The notes beneath the pieces were generated by a model. The model made no database searches and was not told the origin of the DNA. It was given only the letters and a program-made list of their open reading frames with translations. Positions 7,423 through 18,427 of a stretch of DNA of 64,000 nucleotides are shown here, one piece after another. The position numbers were made by a program, and so were the translations under genes. Numbering within the stretch: position 1 is the first letter of the stretch; the number at the start of each line of letters is the position of its first letter. The stretch covers positions 3,080,492 to 3,144,491 of the forward strand of contig WLWX01000001.1 in NCBI GenBank assembly GCA_012103375.1. Reading direction: 5' to 3'. The stretch comes from Paracoccaceae bacterium (lineage in GTDB: Bacteria > Pseudomonadota > Alphaproteobacteria > Rhodobacterales > Rhodobacteraceae).

Positions 7423-10400
7423 CTATTGCTTCTTTGGCGGTGGCGGGACGTCTTCGGAAGCGGCCTCATCGTCGCCCACCTGTGGCGGGCCGAACGTCGC
7501 CGAGCGCATCATCGTGCGCGCCAGGCTCAGATTGGAGAAATCGCTCCACAGACCGCTGCCACGCCCGTTGCCAAGGCCGCAGAACCCTGCGGCGGACAAC
7601 ACATCACATCCAAAATGCGAACAATTGGCGGTCTTGAAGTCGAAAGGCTCGACACCGTTCTCGGCCAGGCGACCGCGTGCGTGTTCGGTTGCGGTCCGCA
7701 CGGCCTGTTCAGAGACCCGCATACCGCGGATTGTGTTGAAAAACTCCGAAATCAGAGCGTCGCGGATTTCTTGCGAAAACCTATGAAGCGAAATAGTCGG
7801 AAAGCTTTGACCACGAGACAGCGCATGGCTGCGCGTGAGCGCATGTAGGCGATTTGGGCCGACCCCCGCGCCAAAAATTTAGGATCGGGCTGCATGGAAA
7901 GAAAAATCATCGTTCAGGCCCTAAAACGGAGTTTTTCAACACAATCCGCGATAAACAAACGGTCGGGTCGGGTCGTGAACATAGGCATCCGGCGGCGGCT
8001 CGGTCTCGAAGAACGACGCACGCAATTCCCGTGTATAAGGGTCGCGCATTGCGTTTTTTTCGACAAACCACATTCCGCGTTCGCCGTTTTCAAGAATGAC
8101 CGCGACGTGGCCCTCGGGGCTGTTGCGCGCCTGACTGAAACCAAGGCCGATACGACGTCCGCGCAATCGCGGAAGCATATGTCGGGCATTGTCGCCGATC
8201 AGCCGGAACCGCCCAACGCGGGTCGACATCGGTGTGCGTGGTCCAAGGCCGCGCGCCTGGCCGATCGCCGAGCCGCGCCCGACAGCCCCGGTCCGCACCC
8301 CTTTGAACCCGAATGGAAGCACTGATGTGACGACGTCAAATGCGCCGGTGTAATAATTCCCGCGCGCGATTTCGGCACCACCATTGACAACACCGTAAGC
8401 GGCCAGCGGGATTACAAGTTCCGGCGCGACAACCATTGCAGGCGCAATCACCGCCCCCATGCCGACAGCAAGGCCGAATTGTCCCCACTCCCATTCTTTC
8501 TGCGACCCCTCGCCGATCGCAATCGCCTGTCGCACCCCGTTAAAAAGCCCTCCGATAGCGGCACCAGCGACAGCGGCAATCAGCAGACCGGCGAGGAACG
8601 CCAGATCGCCCTCGGGGTCGACAAAATCGGCAGGGTTCTGGCGCGCGTAAGCGTATACGTTCGGACTGTCGAGCGGCCCAAAGGGATCGCTGGTCAGGAA
8701 CACGCCGTGGCGCGGGTCCGCCACTCGGTAGCGTGTATGGTACAGGCCGGGACCCGGCAGGTAGCGCATCCCGCCAAACACCGGGTCGAGACCAAACTGC
8801 GAGGCCGGCCGCGCCGATCCGTCCGGTGCCATCACCCGTGGGGTTCCGAACGGGCAAAGCTATAGCGTTCAACGACATTGCCGGTGGTATCGGCAAGGCC
8901 GACACGGTTTAGCCGCTGATCGTTCAGGGCCGCAAAACTGCTTCCGCCTTGGTGTACTGCCAGCGGCAGTGGAAGATACGGATCGGCGCTGAACTGACGC
9001 AAAAGCGCGCCGCCCGCGTGTTCTTCGACCTCGACTTGCCCAAAATGGCCGTGACGATGTATCGGGCCACCATCTGTCTGAGATTGCTGCAACCGACCGA
9101 GGGCATCATATGTCATCCGCATGCGTTCCGCCGCGCCATTCTGCGTCAGAATGCGCGTAACGCGACCGAAAGCGTCGTATTCATAACGGTTGCGACCATC
9201 CCCTGTGCGCCGCGCGTTGGCGTCATTGCTCATCACCTCGGCCGCTGCGGCTGTCATCATTTTGCCAGCTGCGTAGGTGTAAACGTCAGGGGCGGCTCCG
9301 TTTTCGCTGCGGGTTAGCCGTGCATCTGAGCGGTCGTAGGTGAATTCCCGGGTGCGCGCTGCGCCTGCGGCGGCGGCCTGAACCGCGCCAATATCGGTGG
9401 CCTGTTCTGCGACCGAACTTGCGCCCGCGGAAAGCGGCGGGGCGACGAACCCCTCGGCAGTGCGGCGCAACCGGCTCGGTCCATCATGCTCGGCCACGCG
9501 GGTCCACCCCTGCAGCGCAGATTGCGCGATATTGGTGCGACCAAGCGCATCATAGCGATATGCTTGCGTTTCTATCGCCCCTCCGCCTGCCGTGACTTCC
9601 TGATCCAGAACCCTGCGGCTGGCGTCGAATCGTGTGGCCGTGGTGATAGAACCGAAGAGTGTCCGCTGCTCGACCGACATCGGCCCGGCCAGAGAAAACT
9701 GCGCCAGATCCGCCACGTCGCTGGCAACCGTACCGGGCGCGAGCTGTTCGATCTTCGTGGGCCGGCCCATTACGTCGCTTTCGATGCGCTCATGGCGCCC
9801 ATCGGACCAGTGCCTGTCTATTGTGCCCGAAAGATCATCGAAACTGTTGCGATGCGTCAGCCCATCCGTGCTGTCCTCGACGAGCCGCCCAAGACTGTCG
9901 AACTTGCGCCGTGTTATCAGGCCGTCGGCGCTGGCCCGGGTGATGTGCCCACGTGCATCGTAGGCAAAGCTGTGGTCGGCAATATTGGCGGATATCGGCG
10001 AGGCGCCGCCCTGCATCTGCGACAGACGCCCGGCGGCGTCATAACCCAGTTTGATGACTCCACCGCCCGAGACCGTTTCGGTCGCAACCCGGCCATCCTG
10101 CGAATATGACCGTTTGCTTTCGAATCCATTGGGCAGGGTGGTGCGGACCATACGCCCCAATCCGTCATGGAAAAATCGGGTGACATCGCCGACAGGGTCA
10201 GAATAGCTGAGCGGCCGGAGAGATTTGTCATAGGTCCAGCGGTGCGATGCGTTGACGCCAGACGGGTCGACGGTGCGCTCCAAAAGCTCGCCCAACTGAC
10301 CAAACCGCTGCCGCTGCTCGAATCCCAGTGGCGCCAGGATTCGGACCTGCGTATTGCGGTCGTCATAGTCATAGTCGGTGACTTCGCCGCCCGGCAATGT

Positions 10401-13339
10401 CATGCGCGAAAGTCGCCCGCGCCCGTCGTAGGTGAACAGCGTGTCCCGCTGCACACTGCCGCCGTCTTCCAGATCTATGGTCCTTGTTCGGGTGCGACGC
10501 CCGGCGGCGTCATACTGATGCTCGGTTCGATTGCCCGCTGCATCCGTCAGCGCGGTCAGCCGGTTCGCCCGGTCATAGTCCATCCGCGTGATTACGCCGC
10601 GATGATCTTCGGTTTCAATCAGCCGGTCATCGCCGTCGAATGTGTTGCTGACGGTCAACAGCTGTGCCGTGGTCGGGTCATCCTCGAAGGCATGGCGGGT
10701 CTCGGTCACAACACGCCCGCGTGCATCATAGGTTTGGGATTTGCGCGCCAGCAGCCGCACCATTCCGGTGCCGTCATTCCCCCGCAGCTGCTCATCCAGG
10801 ATGCTGTCGCCGGGTCCGTACTCATAGCTCTGCTCGGCGCCGTCGGGTAATGTGACCTTTGCCAGGCGCCCGAAGGCGTCATAGTCATAGCGGGTCTCGG
10901 TCGGGCTATCCTGTCCGCTGCGCATCACCTGCAGGCGACCAGCGCGATCATATACCCATTGTTGTTTTGTCGTGCTGCCGTCAGCCCCGGTTTCGGTCCG
11001 CTCCAACAGCAACCCGCGTTCGTCAAAGCACTGCTGCGTCACCGTGCCTTCCGGCCCGGTCGCGCACAGGACGAGGCCACGGTAGTCCGTTTTCTGGGTC
11101 TGGGTGATGGGGTTTGCGGTGTTGGCCCCGAAAGTTGTGGAAACGATATGGCCCTGGACGTTGCGCGTAAGCGTATCGGTGATTGGTGCACCGGCCAGAA
11201 CCGCATCGTCATAATCTCCACGCGGTCGCCATAGCGCAACCAGATCGCCCTGGGTGTCGTAGTTCAGCCTGACTATGCCACGCTTGCCGGCAACGTCAGG
11301 CATCGCGATCTGTACCAACCGGTCCAGCGCATCGTGAATCAGTTCGGTTCTTTCGCCCATACCGTCTTCGGTCGATGCGACGTTGCCATTGGCATCGCGA
11401 CTGATCGTCTCGGTTATGTCGAGGCCTCCGACATCGCGGATCGTCTGCACGGGCAGCCCGGCCTCTGGCCCGGGACCGCCATAGATATAGCGCTGGGTGT
11501 GGCCAAGGGCCGAGGTGAGTTCTTCCAATCGCCCGCGCGCGTCTATCTTCAGGCGGATGTCACTGTTCTGAACAGAACCGTCCGGCAAGACGGCATCCGG
11601 CAGGATGATCCGTTCAAGCTTGCCGACGGCCCCCGGCACCGGGGCCGTGTCCAGGTCGTAGACATAGTCCGTACTGCCGCCCCGTTCATCCCGAATTCGT
11701 TTGACCAGTTGAAAGTTCGGTTCGTAGTCGATCCGCAGAGTCATGCGGCTGGGCGATGGAAAGCCCGCCCTTGCGCGCAACTCGATCTGCCGCAATTTGC
11801 CCCGCATGCGCGGATCAGGATCGGTATGCGAAAACCTGCGCAATTCTCCGCTGCCATCTGGCAGCGTCGTGCGAATCCGGTTCCCTTCGGTGTCGTAGCC
11901 AAAGCTGGACGCGACGACACGAAATGACTTATCGGCGACCAGCCGGAACCGATAATCCAGCAGATCACCCCGATAATTGTATGTATGGGTGTAGAGCGCG
12001 AAATCGGGCGTCATGAGTTCGACCCGCACGCTGGGAATGTTCAGAAAGTCCGCATGCGCAGGCACATACTGAAGCTGGGTATACCGGAACTGATAAAGGT
12101 AATCCGCGGCCAACTGTTCGATCACCCGCCCATACGAGAAGCTGGATGGATCCTGTTCGTATCGGTTTTCCAGGAATACCAATCCGTCGCCATCGCGTAT
12201 TCGCGTAATGGCGTGGCGGAGCGGTTGTGGCAAAGAGGCGGGCGCGTATTCAAAGGTGCGGCGCAGGCCATCCGGGTGATCATCCGTTGCGGGCAGGCGC
12301 ACACAGGCGAGGTGCTCCAGATCGTTGTGGTGTTCGTAGACAACGCGCCGACCGGCCTGATCCTCGACTGCCTCCAGCAGATCGCAGTCGCCGTAGTGAA
12401 AGGCCAGGAACCGGCCATCGTCGTCGGTGACCATGCTCAACCGGGACCGGGCATCATAAGTATAGACGAGCGTGTTGCCGAACCGGTCCGCGACTTTGAC
12501 AAGCGGGATGCGTTCGCCGTCGGTCCATCCTGGCGGTTGTTCGAAGGTGGATTCCAGACCTTCCGGCGCTTTGAGAACATAACGCGTCGCCGGGCCGCCA
12601 AGACGTTCAAGAACATGGAAAACGCCGGGGGCCGCACGCCAGCCGCCCCCTTCGGGCATATGGATTTCCTCGTTCAGGTCTCCGGTCCAATGCGCGACGC
12701 CGCCGTTGATCAGCTCGCGCAGGTATCTGTTGTGATTGTGATCCCAGCCCCATCCAAATGGGCCGAAATATGACTGCCCGCTCTGATAGGTGCGGACCAT
12801 TTCCAGCGGCAGAACACTGGTATTAAGTTGCAGATCAACCTCCCGCAGGGTGAACCGCCCAGAGAAGAGGTCAACCGGGTCGCCACCGCCGGTTTGTTCC
12901 TGTGGCGTTTCATCGCTGTTGTCGGGTTCAACCTCGCCTGGCGGCGGGCGTCGCGGCGGTTCTTCAACATCCGGCGATTGTGGTGGCGGTGTCTGGCGCT
13001 CGCCTTCAATGGGCGGGTCCAGCTGTGGCGCTGGCTGCTGATCAGCGTCGTCGCCATCCTCGGTCGGGGGCGCATCGTTGACCGGCGGGGTCGTTCCTGT
13101 TGGCGGGGCATCCGGGTCGACGGGGCAGGCGAACTGGCGCATTCGGCTTCGGTATTCTGCCAGAAATTGCTGGTGTTGTTCGCCCGGCCCAATTCAGCAT
13201 TTGTGCTTCGCGCCGCATTGTAGAACGCGATTGCATCGCAAGCGGAACTCGCTTCGTAAGTCTCTCCGGACCCATACTCCTGGCCGTTGTGCTCAAAGGA
13301 GTTGATCCCGTCCGGCAGCGTCAAAGTATATTCGCTCAT
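7423..13339 (-). pseudogene. Rhs-repeat polymorphic toxin, broken by two frameshifts and one MITE
   Basis: Reconstructed as about 1898 residues. The N-terminus (from 13339, MSEYTLTLPDG) is followed by a Pro/Glu-rich linker, then a DUF6531-type segment (GGGDPVDLFSGRFTLREVDL), many YD/Rhs repeats (for example YDYDAFGRL, YDAAGRRT), and the core end DPFGPLDSPNVYAYARQNPADFVDPEG. The C-terminal toxin has a hydrophobic segment and then GHVAVILENG and, beyond the MITE, TANCSHFGCDVL, a pattern like permuted NlpC/P60 (LRAT-like) enzymes with His first and Cys second. Frame changes near 13187 and 8852 each need one extra base in a C run; the MITE at 7729-7946 splits the toxin. With those corrected the span divides evenly into codons. 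No PAAR domain is recognised. Confidence 0.8.
7729..7946 (+). repeat. 218-bp MITE, copy 1 (in rhs toxin domain)
   Basis: Ends are perfect 20-bp inverted repeats, GATTGTGTTGAAAAACTCCG and its complement. Flanked by a CGCG target duplication (7725-7728 and 7947-7950). It carries no gene of its own. Deleting it with one CGCG joins VYRG to MRVSEQAV in the toxin frame. Confidence 0.97.
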
Positions 13340-13409
13340 CTGAGAATTTCTCCGGGTTCAGAGCAGCAGAACTAGGCCTGCGCAATGGCTCGCAAATCGC
13401 GTCACCGCC

Positions 13410-14414
13410 TTAGCTGGCGATGGTGTAGGCAACACATTCACGGGTGACGTCGTTCAGATGCGCAGTGATTTTTCGGCGGATCGCGCCCTTGCTGGCGTCC
13501 GGTTTCAAGCCTGGCAGGACTGTCCAGCGGCCCGAACAGGCGACCAGGCAGGGTCCGTCGGGGGACAGGACAAAATCGCCGTTGGAGAGCGTAAAATCGG
13601 GTATCTCGATCGAGTCGGAGCCAACGTGCCGGAGCTTCCCGACAGCGCCGATCAGCGCGCGCCAGTGCTTGTCGGTCAGACGCTCGGCGACAACACCGGC
13701 CACTCCGGCGGGGACATGATTGTCGGGCAGGAACCGTTCAATCGCGACCAGGCCGTCCATGCGCCTGGACGTGGCGTCACGCCAAACGCCCAGCTCTCGG
13801 GAGTCTGCGATCCAGTCCTGCACGGTGCAAACAGTTGCAGTGTCGTCCTGCTCATCTGTGCCAAAGACTGCCCGGACGCGCGCAACCGGCCCGTCTGCGC
13901 AGTCGGAAAGGACTTGCGCCGAATTCGCAAGATGCGCGGCGGCGACCTTGTCGCGGGCCACATTTATCGCGACGCTTCGAAAACCCTTGTGGCCATCCGA
14001 CAAACGGCAATGCCAGACCGAGGATACCTGGCCTTCCTTGATGCACCACAGCGAGAGCACGTCATCGGCCGACAACCCTTCGGAGCTGGCAAATTTGCTT
14101 GCGGCCCGCGCAGCCTGGGCGACCGCAGTTGTGAACGGCAGTGTTTTGGCCGCACGCAACACCTTCAGATAGGGGGACAGGGCGGTATCGATAGGGGACG
14201 CGCCGGGCAATAGTGCGGCATCGAATGTGCCCGCATGATCTGCCCAAACCCGTGATGCCTCCACCGGGTTATCCCAGCGGTGTGCCACCCAACCCAGCGG
14301 CGCGATCCCAAAGATGGGCCGTGCGTTTGCTGGGTCGCGAAGCGCCAGAGTTTCAGGTTCCAGCGGAACTCTCTCAGGGCCATGGAAGATATGGGGCAGG
14401 TGGTGCAAGGCCAT
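13410..14414 (-). CDS. Unrecognised protein encoded between the Rhs gene and its upstream partner
   Basis: A 334-residue protein I do not recognise. It has no signal peptide or membrane segment and begins MALHHLPHIFHGPERVPLEP. The middle is Ala-rich and helical (KVLRAAKTLPFTTAVAQAARAAS), and the C-terminus looks beta-rich (NGDFVLSPDGPCLVACSGRW). It lies 24 bp after the IS-split gene and 70 bp before rhs, all on one strand, so the three probably form one unit. A role as an adaptor, chaperone or delivery partner for the toxin is only inferred from position. It is the only gene of the trio without a lesion. Confidence 0.7.
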   Translation of the reverse strand: MALHHLPHIFHGPERVPLEPETLALRDPANARPIFGIAPLGWVAHRWDNPVEASRVWADHAGTFDAALLPGASPIDTALSPYLKVLRAAKTLPFTTAVAQAARAASKFASSEGLSADDVLSLWCIKEGQVSSVWHCRLSDGHKGFRSVAINVARDKVAAAHLANSAQVLSDCADGPVARVRAVFGTDEQDDTATVCTVQDWIADSRELGVWRDATSRRMDGLVAIERFLPDNHVPAGVAGVVAERLTDKHWRALIGAVGKLRHVGSDSIEIPDFTLSNGDFVLSPDGPCLVACSGRWTVLPGLKPDASKGAIRRKITAHLNDVTRECVAYTIAS

Positions 14415-15893
14415 CGCCGAACCTCCTTTGCATCCCGTCTAGCGGGATTTCTTGGATGGTTTCTTGTCGGCTTTCCCTCCGCCGCCACCCGGCTTTTTCG
14501 TCAGAGGCACGCCCATCAGGCGCAGTTTTAACTCAACCACGTCGTCGGTCGCCTGCCCAGTCATTCGGGCCAGTTCATCGTTGCGATAAGAGAACACGTC
14601 GCGGACCATTACCTTGTCGGGTTTGATCTCCAGCTCTTTGGCGATCGCCTCTCCGAAATAGCGGTTCTTCGTGACTTCCTTCAGCGGCTTGCCCGACATT
14701 TCGCGGGACCGGCGCGTGCGCACCATGATCGAGCGCAACTGCTTGGCAAAAAGATCCGTCTGGTAATAGGGTTTGGGCTGGCTGCGCGGATCAGCGGACT
14801 CGATGGATTTCACCATCCGCTCTTTAATGAAACCAAGCATGCCATTGGCCTGGCGGATTGTCATGCGGCCCTGCGATGCAGCCTGCTGGTCGCCCTTGCC
14901 CGCGTCATCGCGGCAATTGCAATCCGGCTGCGCAGGATCATTATCGGAGGTTTGCATGCTGCCTTTTCTGGCACCCGCAAGGTCTTTGGCCACACTCGCG
15001 GGCTGATCGGCCATGTGATGGAACGAACCCGCATAATCGTCAAATTTGCCGGGGCGGTTCTTCGCAGGATCAACATGGCGGGGGTTATAGCGACCGGGAA
15101 TTGCAAATGTTCCGGTAACGCGGGGATCAGTCCATTTCGGCCCATCTTTCGGACAGCAACAGATCCCGCGGGTGGTCAGCAACAGGTATTCTTCCTCGCC
15201 GATCTTCCGATCTCGTTCTTCGGAGCGCAGATTCACCTGAACCTGGCGGCGCGCATAGCCCGAGTATTTCTCGATCTCATCAGGGCAATCGACGCAGACC
15301 CCTTTGTGTTCGAAACAAATGTGTCCTTCAGCTTCGGCGTGAACGGTAAGCGTTTTGTTTCCCGGAGCGATCTGAACGGACGTCGATCCGTGCCGCGATT
15401 CATTGATGAGGTTATTGTACCCCTCGATATTAAAACCGGTCGGGGCCGTATAGATCTGGTCATCGACATCGCGGGCGCGGTAGCATTTGTAGGTGATATC
15501 CCAGCATTCCCAAAGGAAACACGCTTCGCGCGTCGTGTTGCCGATGTATTCGTCATTCTTATTGGGAATTCTACCGACTGCATCGGCGAGATTTGAAATA
15601 TCGGTGCGGTAAGTGTAATCCAGAATGTCCGTCGTCACCAGGTGACTGGTGTCGAGGCGCGCAGAGACACAGAAATCGTCTGCATCCTCGGGTTGTGAAA
15701 CCACAAGGAAAAATTCCTGAATACCCTCGACCGGGCGAGGGCCGCGGACGAAGCCTGAAGGTTCTTCCAGAACATGGGGTCGGGGCTGTACAAAAAAGAC
15801 CGCGCGATTTGTGCCAAGGTGGTAACTGTCAAGCAAGTGGTACATTTGTGACAATTGGGTCGAATGCGAAAATGTCTCGCGCTTTTCTTGGCC

Positions 15894-17428
15894 GATTCTG
15901 TGGAAAAACAACGTGTTGCGGGCGCAGAAAGTAGCGATTTGAACATAGCGCGAGCGCCTTTCTGATCAGGCTTTGCGCGTTTGCTGCGGTGCAGGAAAGA
16001 TCTTTGCCAGTTTGCGAAGGTTTTGGGCAGTGGCGGCGAGCAGGAATTCGTCATTTGCGCCGCATGGTCCACGTAATCGGAGCCGTCCCAGGCCGAGAAT
16101 GCGCTTGAGGTGGGCAAAGAGCATTTCGACCTTCTTCCGGAGCTTCACCGAGATCTTGTATTGCGGCGTTTTGGCGATTGCGCGGGCGATGTCGCGAGCG
16201 TCCTCATGTTCCTCACGGGTGATCTTACGGGCGTCGGCATTCGGGCAGCACTTCGGCTTGGAAGGACAGGATTGGCAGGTGTGCTTCAGCGCTTGGTACT
16301 TGGCCACGCCCTTGCCGGTTGGGCCGCGATTGGGGTCGGAGTAGTTTCGGCGGAACTGCTTCAGAGCCTCGCCTTCCGGGCAGATGTATTGATTGTTCTC
16401 GGCATCCCATTCGAAGTCAGCTCGGGACCAGGTGCCATCGGTGCGCCCGGCTTTGTCGAAGACCGGGATGTGCGGTGCGATCTTTTCACCCACCAGCCAT
16501 CCGAGCATGGGTCCCGATCCGTAGGCGGTGTCGGCGATCAGCCGTTCGGGATGAAGATCGAAGCGCTCTTTGGCCCGCTTCAGCATCGTCTTGGTTGACC
16601 CCACCTCGGCTTGACGGATCGACCGTGTCGCTTCCACGTCGACGATGACACCATGATCGGTATCGATGAGATAGTTGTCGGAGTAGGCAAAAAATGCGGG
16701 ACCCTTACGCGCCGCCGTCCACTGGCTGGCTGGGTCGGAATAGGACGTGAACTTTGGCTCGACCGGTGTCGCTGCTCCGAATGCGGCCTCATCCAGAGTG
16801 TCGAGATACTCGCGGACCGCGCGGGGTGCAGCGTCTGCATCGATCCGCGCAATGTCCCATTCTTCCTTTGGCGCAGAGTACTGCTTGTTGGCATCCGCCT
16901 CGATCAAGCTGGCATCGACGGCCAGGCGCTGACCGCTGACGAGACCTTCGGCGATGCATCGCGCGACCGTGGTCTCGAAGAGATGGCGCAGCAGCTCACT
17001 CTCGCGGAACCGACCATGCCGGTTCTTTGAAAAGGTCGAGTGATCCGGCACCCGATCGGCCAGGTCGAGCCGACAAAACCACCTGTACGCGAGGTTCAAG
17101 TGTACCTCTTCACAGAGCCGCCGCTCGGACCGGATGCCGAAGCAGTAACCGACGATCAGCATCCGGATCAGCAGTTCAGGATCGATCGAAGGACGACCGG
17201 TGTGGCTGTAGAAATCGGCAAGATGGGCGCGGATGCTGCTCAGATCGACGAAACGATCAATCGATCGCAGCAGGTGATCTTGCGGGACATGGTCTTCCAG
17301 CGAGAACTCATAGAACAGCGCCGCCTGTGCTTCCTGCCTCGGTCCCATCATGGCTGATCCTCCCGCTTGTTGAGAGGATTGAATCAGCGCCATAGCCCTC
17401 GATCAAGCAGGAGTTTTTCAACAAAATT
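15894..17428 (-). mobile_element. IS1182-family insertion sequence
   Basis: A 1535-bp element with imperfect inverted ends: GATTCTGTGGAAAAAC at the left, and AATTTTGTTGAAAAACTCC read inward from the right. It is flanked by a GGCC target duplication (15890-15893 and 17429-17432) and encodes one intact transposase. The right end differs at few positions from the terminal repeat of the 218-bp MITEs. Confidence 0.9.
15966..17351 (-). CDS. IS1182-family transposase
   Basis: An intact transposase with the N-terminal DUF772-type domain (ADFYSHTGRPSIDPELLIRMLIVGY, starting near residue 45, and VPDHSTFSKNRHGR) and a DDE core. Catalytic acidic residues probably include the Asp in LAVDASLIEAD, the Asp in LIADTAYGSG and a Glu in the C-terminal helix KKVEMLFAHLKRILGL. 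A Cys-rich zinc-ribbon-like insert (CQSCPSKPKCCPNAD) is typical of IS1182 members. Start is the ATG at 17351 or the adjacent one; an ATG at 17393 in the same frame adds 14 residues. Because it is undamaged, it is the best candidate to have moved the MITEs. Confidence 0.9.
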   Translation of the reverse strand: MMGPRQEAQAALFYEFSLEDHVPQDHLLRSIDRFVDLSSIRAHLADFYSHTGRPSIDPELLIRMLIVGYCFGIRSERRLCEEVHLNLAYRWFCRLDLADRVPDHSTFSKNRHGRFRESELLRHLFETTVARCIAEGLVSGQRLAVDASLIEADANKQYSAPKEEWDIARIDADAAPRAVREYLDTLDEAAFGAATPVEPKFTSYSDPASQWTAARKGPAFFAYSDNYLIDTDHGVIVDVEATRSIRQAEVGSTKTMLKRAKERFDLHPERLIADTAYGSGPMLGWLVGEKIAPHIPVFDKAGRTDGTWSRADFEWDAENNQYICPEGEALKQFRRNYSDPNRGPTGKGVAKYQALKHTCQSCPSKPKCCPNADARKITREEHEDARDIARAIAKTPQYKISVKLRKKVEMLFAHLKRILGLGRLRLRGPCGANDEFLLAATAQNLRKLAKIFPAPQQTRKA

Positions 17429-18110
17429 GGCCCAGATCGGTTGTTCTGGCGGTCTGCGAACCATCGGTATTTATGGATCGGGTTCCCCACTGACCCGTAT
17501 TCGAAGTGCTGACATCAAAGCCACCTCCGGTCCCGGCATAGCTGCCCTGCATGCCGAAAGAAGTGCTGCCGCCCATATCAATGTCCATTGTCTCTAATGA
17601 GCGGGTGGTGCCGGCCGAATTTGAGATGTTGAGCGACTCCAATGACCGCGACGTGCGCTCATGGGTGTCTGTCGCCATTTCGAAAAGTTCTCTCTTTTTT
17701 GGTTCAAAATCAAGAATATAGGGGTAATCGTTTAATCTGGTTTGCTCAGGATCTTTAGGTCCGACAATGACTTGAAGGATCGCGCCGTGGCAGGGAAAAT
17801 AGCTTTCCAGAAGTTCTGTGACGCCTGTGAGGGTCGTTGTGTCGAGGCTGCCCCAATCGAGGGAGCCCTGAATTTCTTCGTCCCGAGGCTGATACCCAGT
17901 TATCGTTGCGGTAACTTTGACATATGTAATTTTTCGGCCCGGATAATTCTGATAATCATCGTCCGGAACGTATTTGTAGACGGCCATCGACGATTGCCAT
18001 TTTGCCGGGAATTTCAGGTCGCAGGGTTTGCGATCCATCATGTCCCGAGAGACACAAATACGCTCCCAAGGAATGTCGACAGGCAGACTGAGCTTGAATG
18101 CAGCGGACAT

Positions 18111-18427
18111 GGCGGAACCTCACTATCTGAGAGCAAAAATCATATTCTGAAAGATAACTGAGGTTATCATATTTCCCGCAATTCCTGAATTGACCGCCGT
18201 CGTCGAGCAGATCGAAAGAATACAAATACACGCTAAAGTTGTGCAATGACAATCGGATACATACGGCAAAAACTCGCTGGTCCGACTGTTAAAATACCTG
18301 CCTGTGTCCAAACACGTAATCAGAGCGGGTCATTCATTCGTGGCCGCTGGCGGATATCCGAGATACAATCAGAGGGCGATTCGTTTCAATTATTGGCGCA
18401 GGCCATGCGTGCCAACGGCGTGCCCGC
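18111..18427. other. Non-coding, AT-richer region upstream of the Rhs operon
   Basis: About 320 bp without a convincing gene on either strand. It precedes the ATG at 18110 and should hold the promoter of the Rhs-associated operon; a GAGG stretch lies just before that start. No clear operator or hairpin was seen. Confidence 0.4.

Larger units (their letters stand above)
14439..18110 (-). pseudogene. Large unknown gene upstream of rhs, split by IS1182
   Basis: N-terminal part 17433-18110 begins MSAAFKLSLPVDIPWERICV; C-terminal part runs from 15893 to 14439. Removing the IS and one GGCC copy joins TTDLGQ to EKRETFSHSTQ in frame and gives 710 residues. Visible regions: a beta-rich N-terminus, a Ser/Gly/Thr-rich stretch (GGSTSFGMQGSYAGTGGG), a Cys-rich middle (GVCVDCPDE, GICCCPKDG) and a basic tail ending KKPGGGGGKADKKPSKKSR. 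No family recognised. First gene of the presumed A-B-Rhs operon. Base composition is more AT-rich than the flanking core genes, suggesting transfer. Confidence 0.75.
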
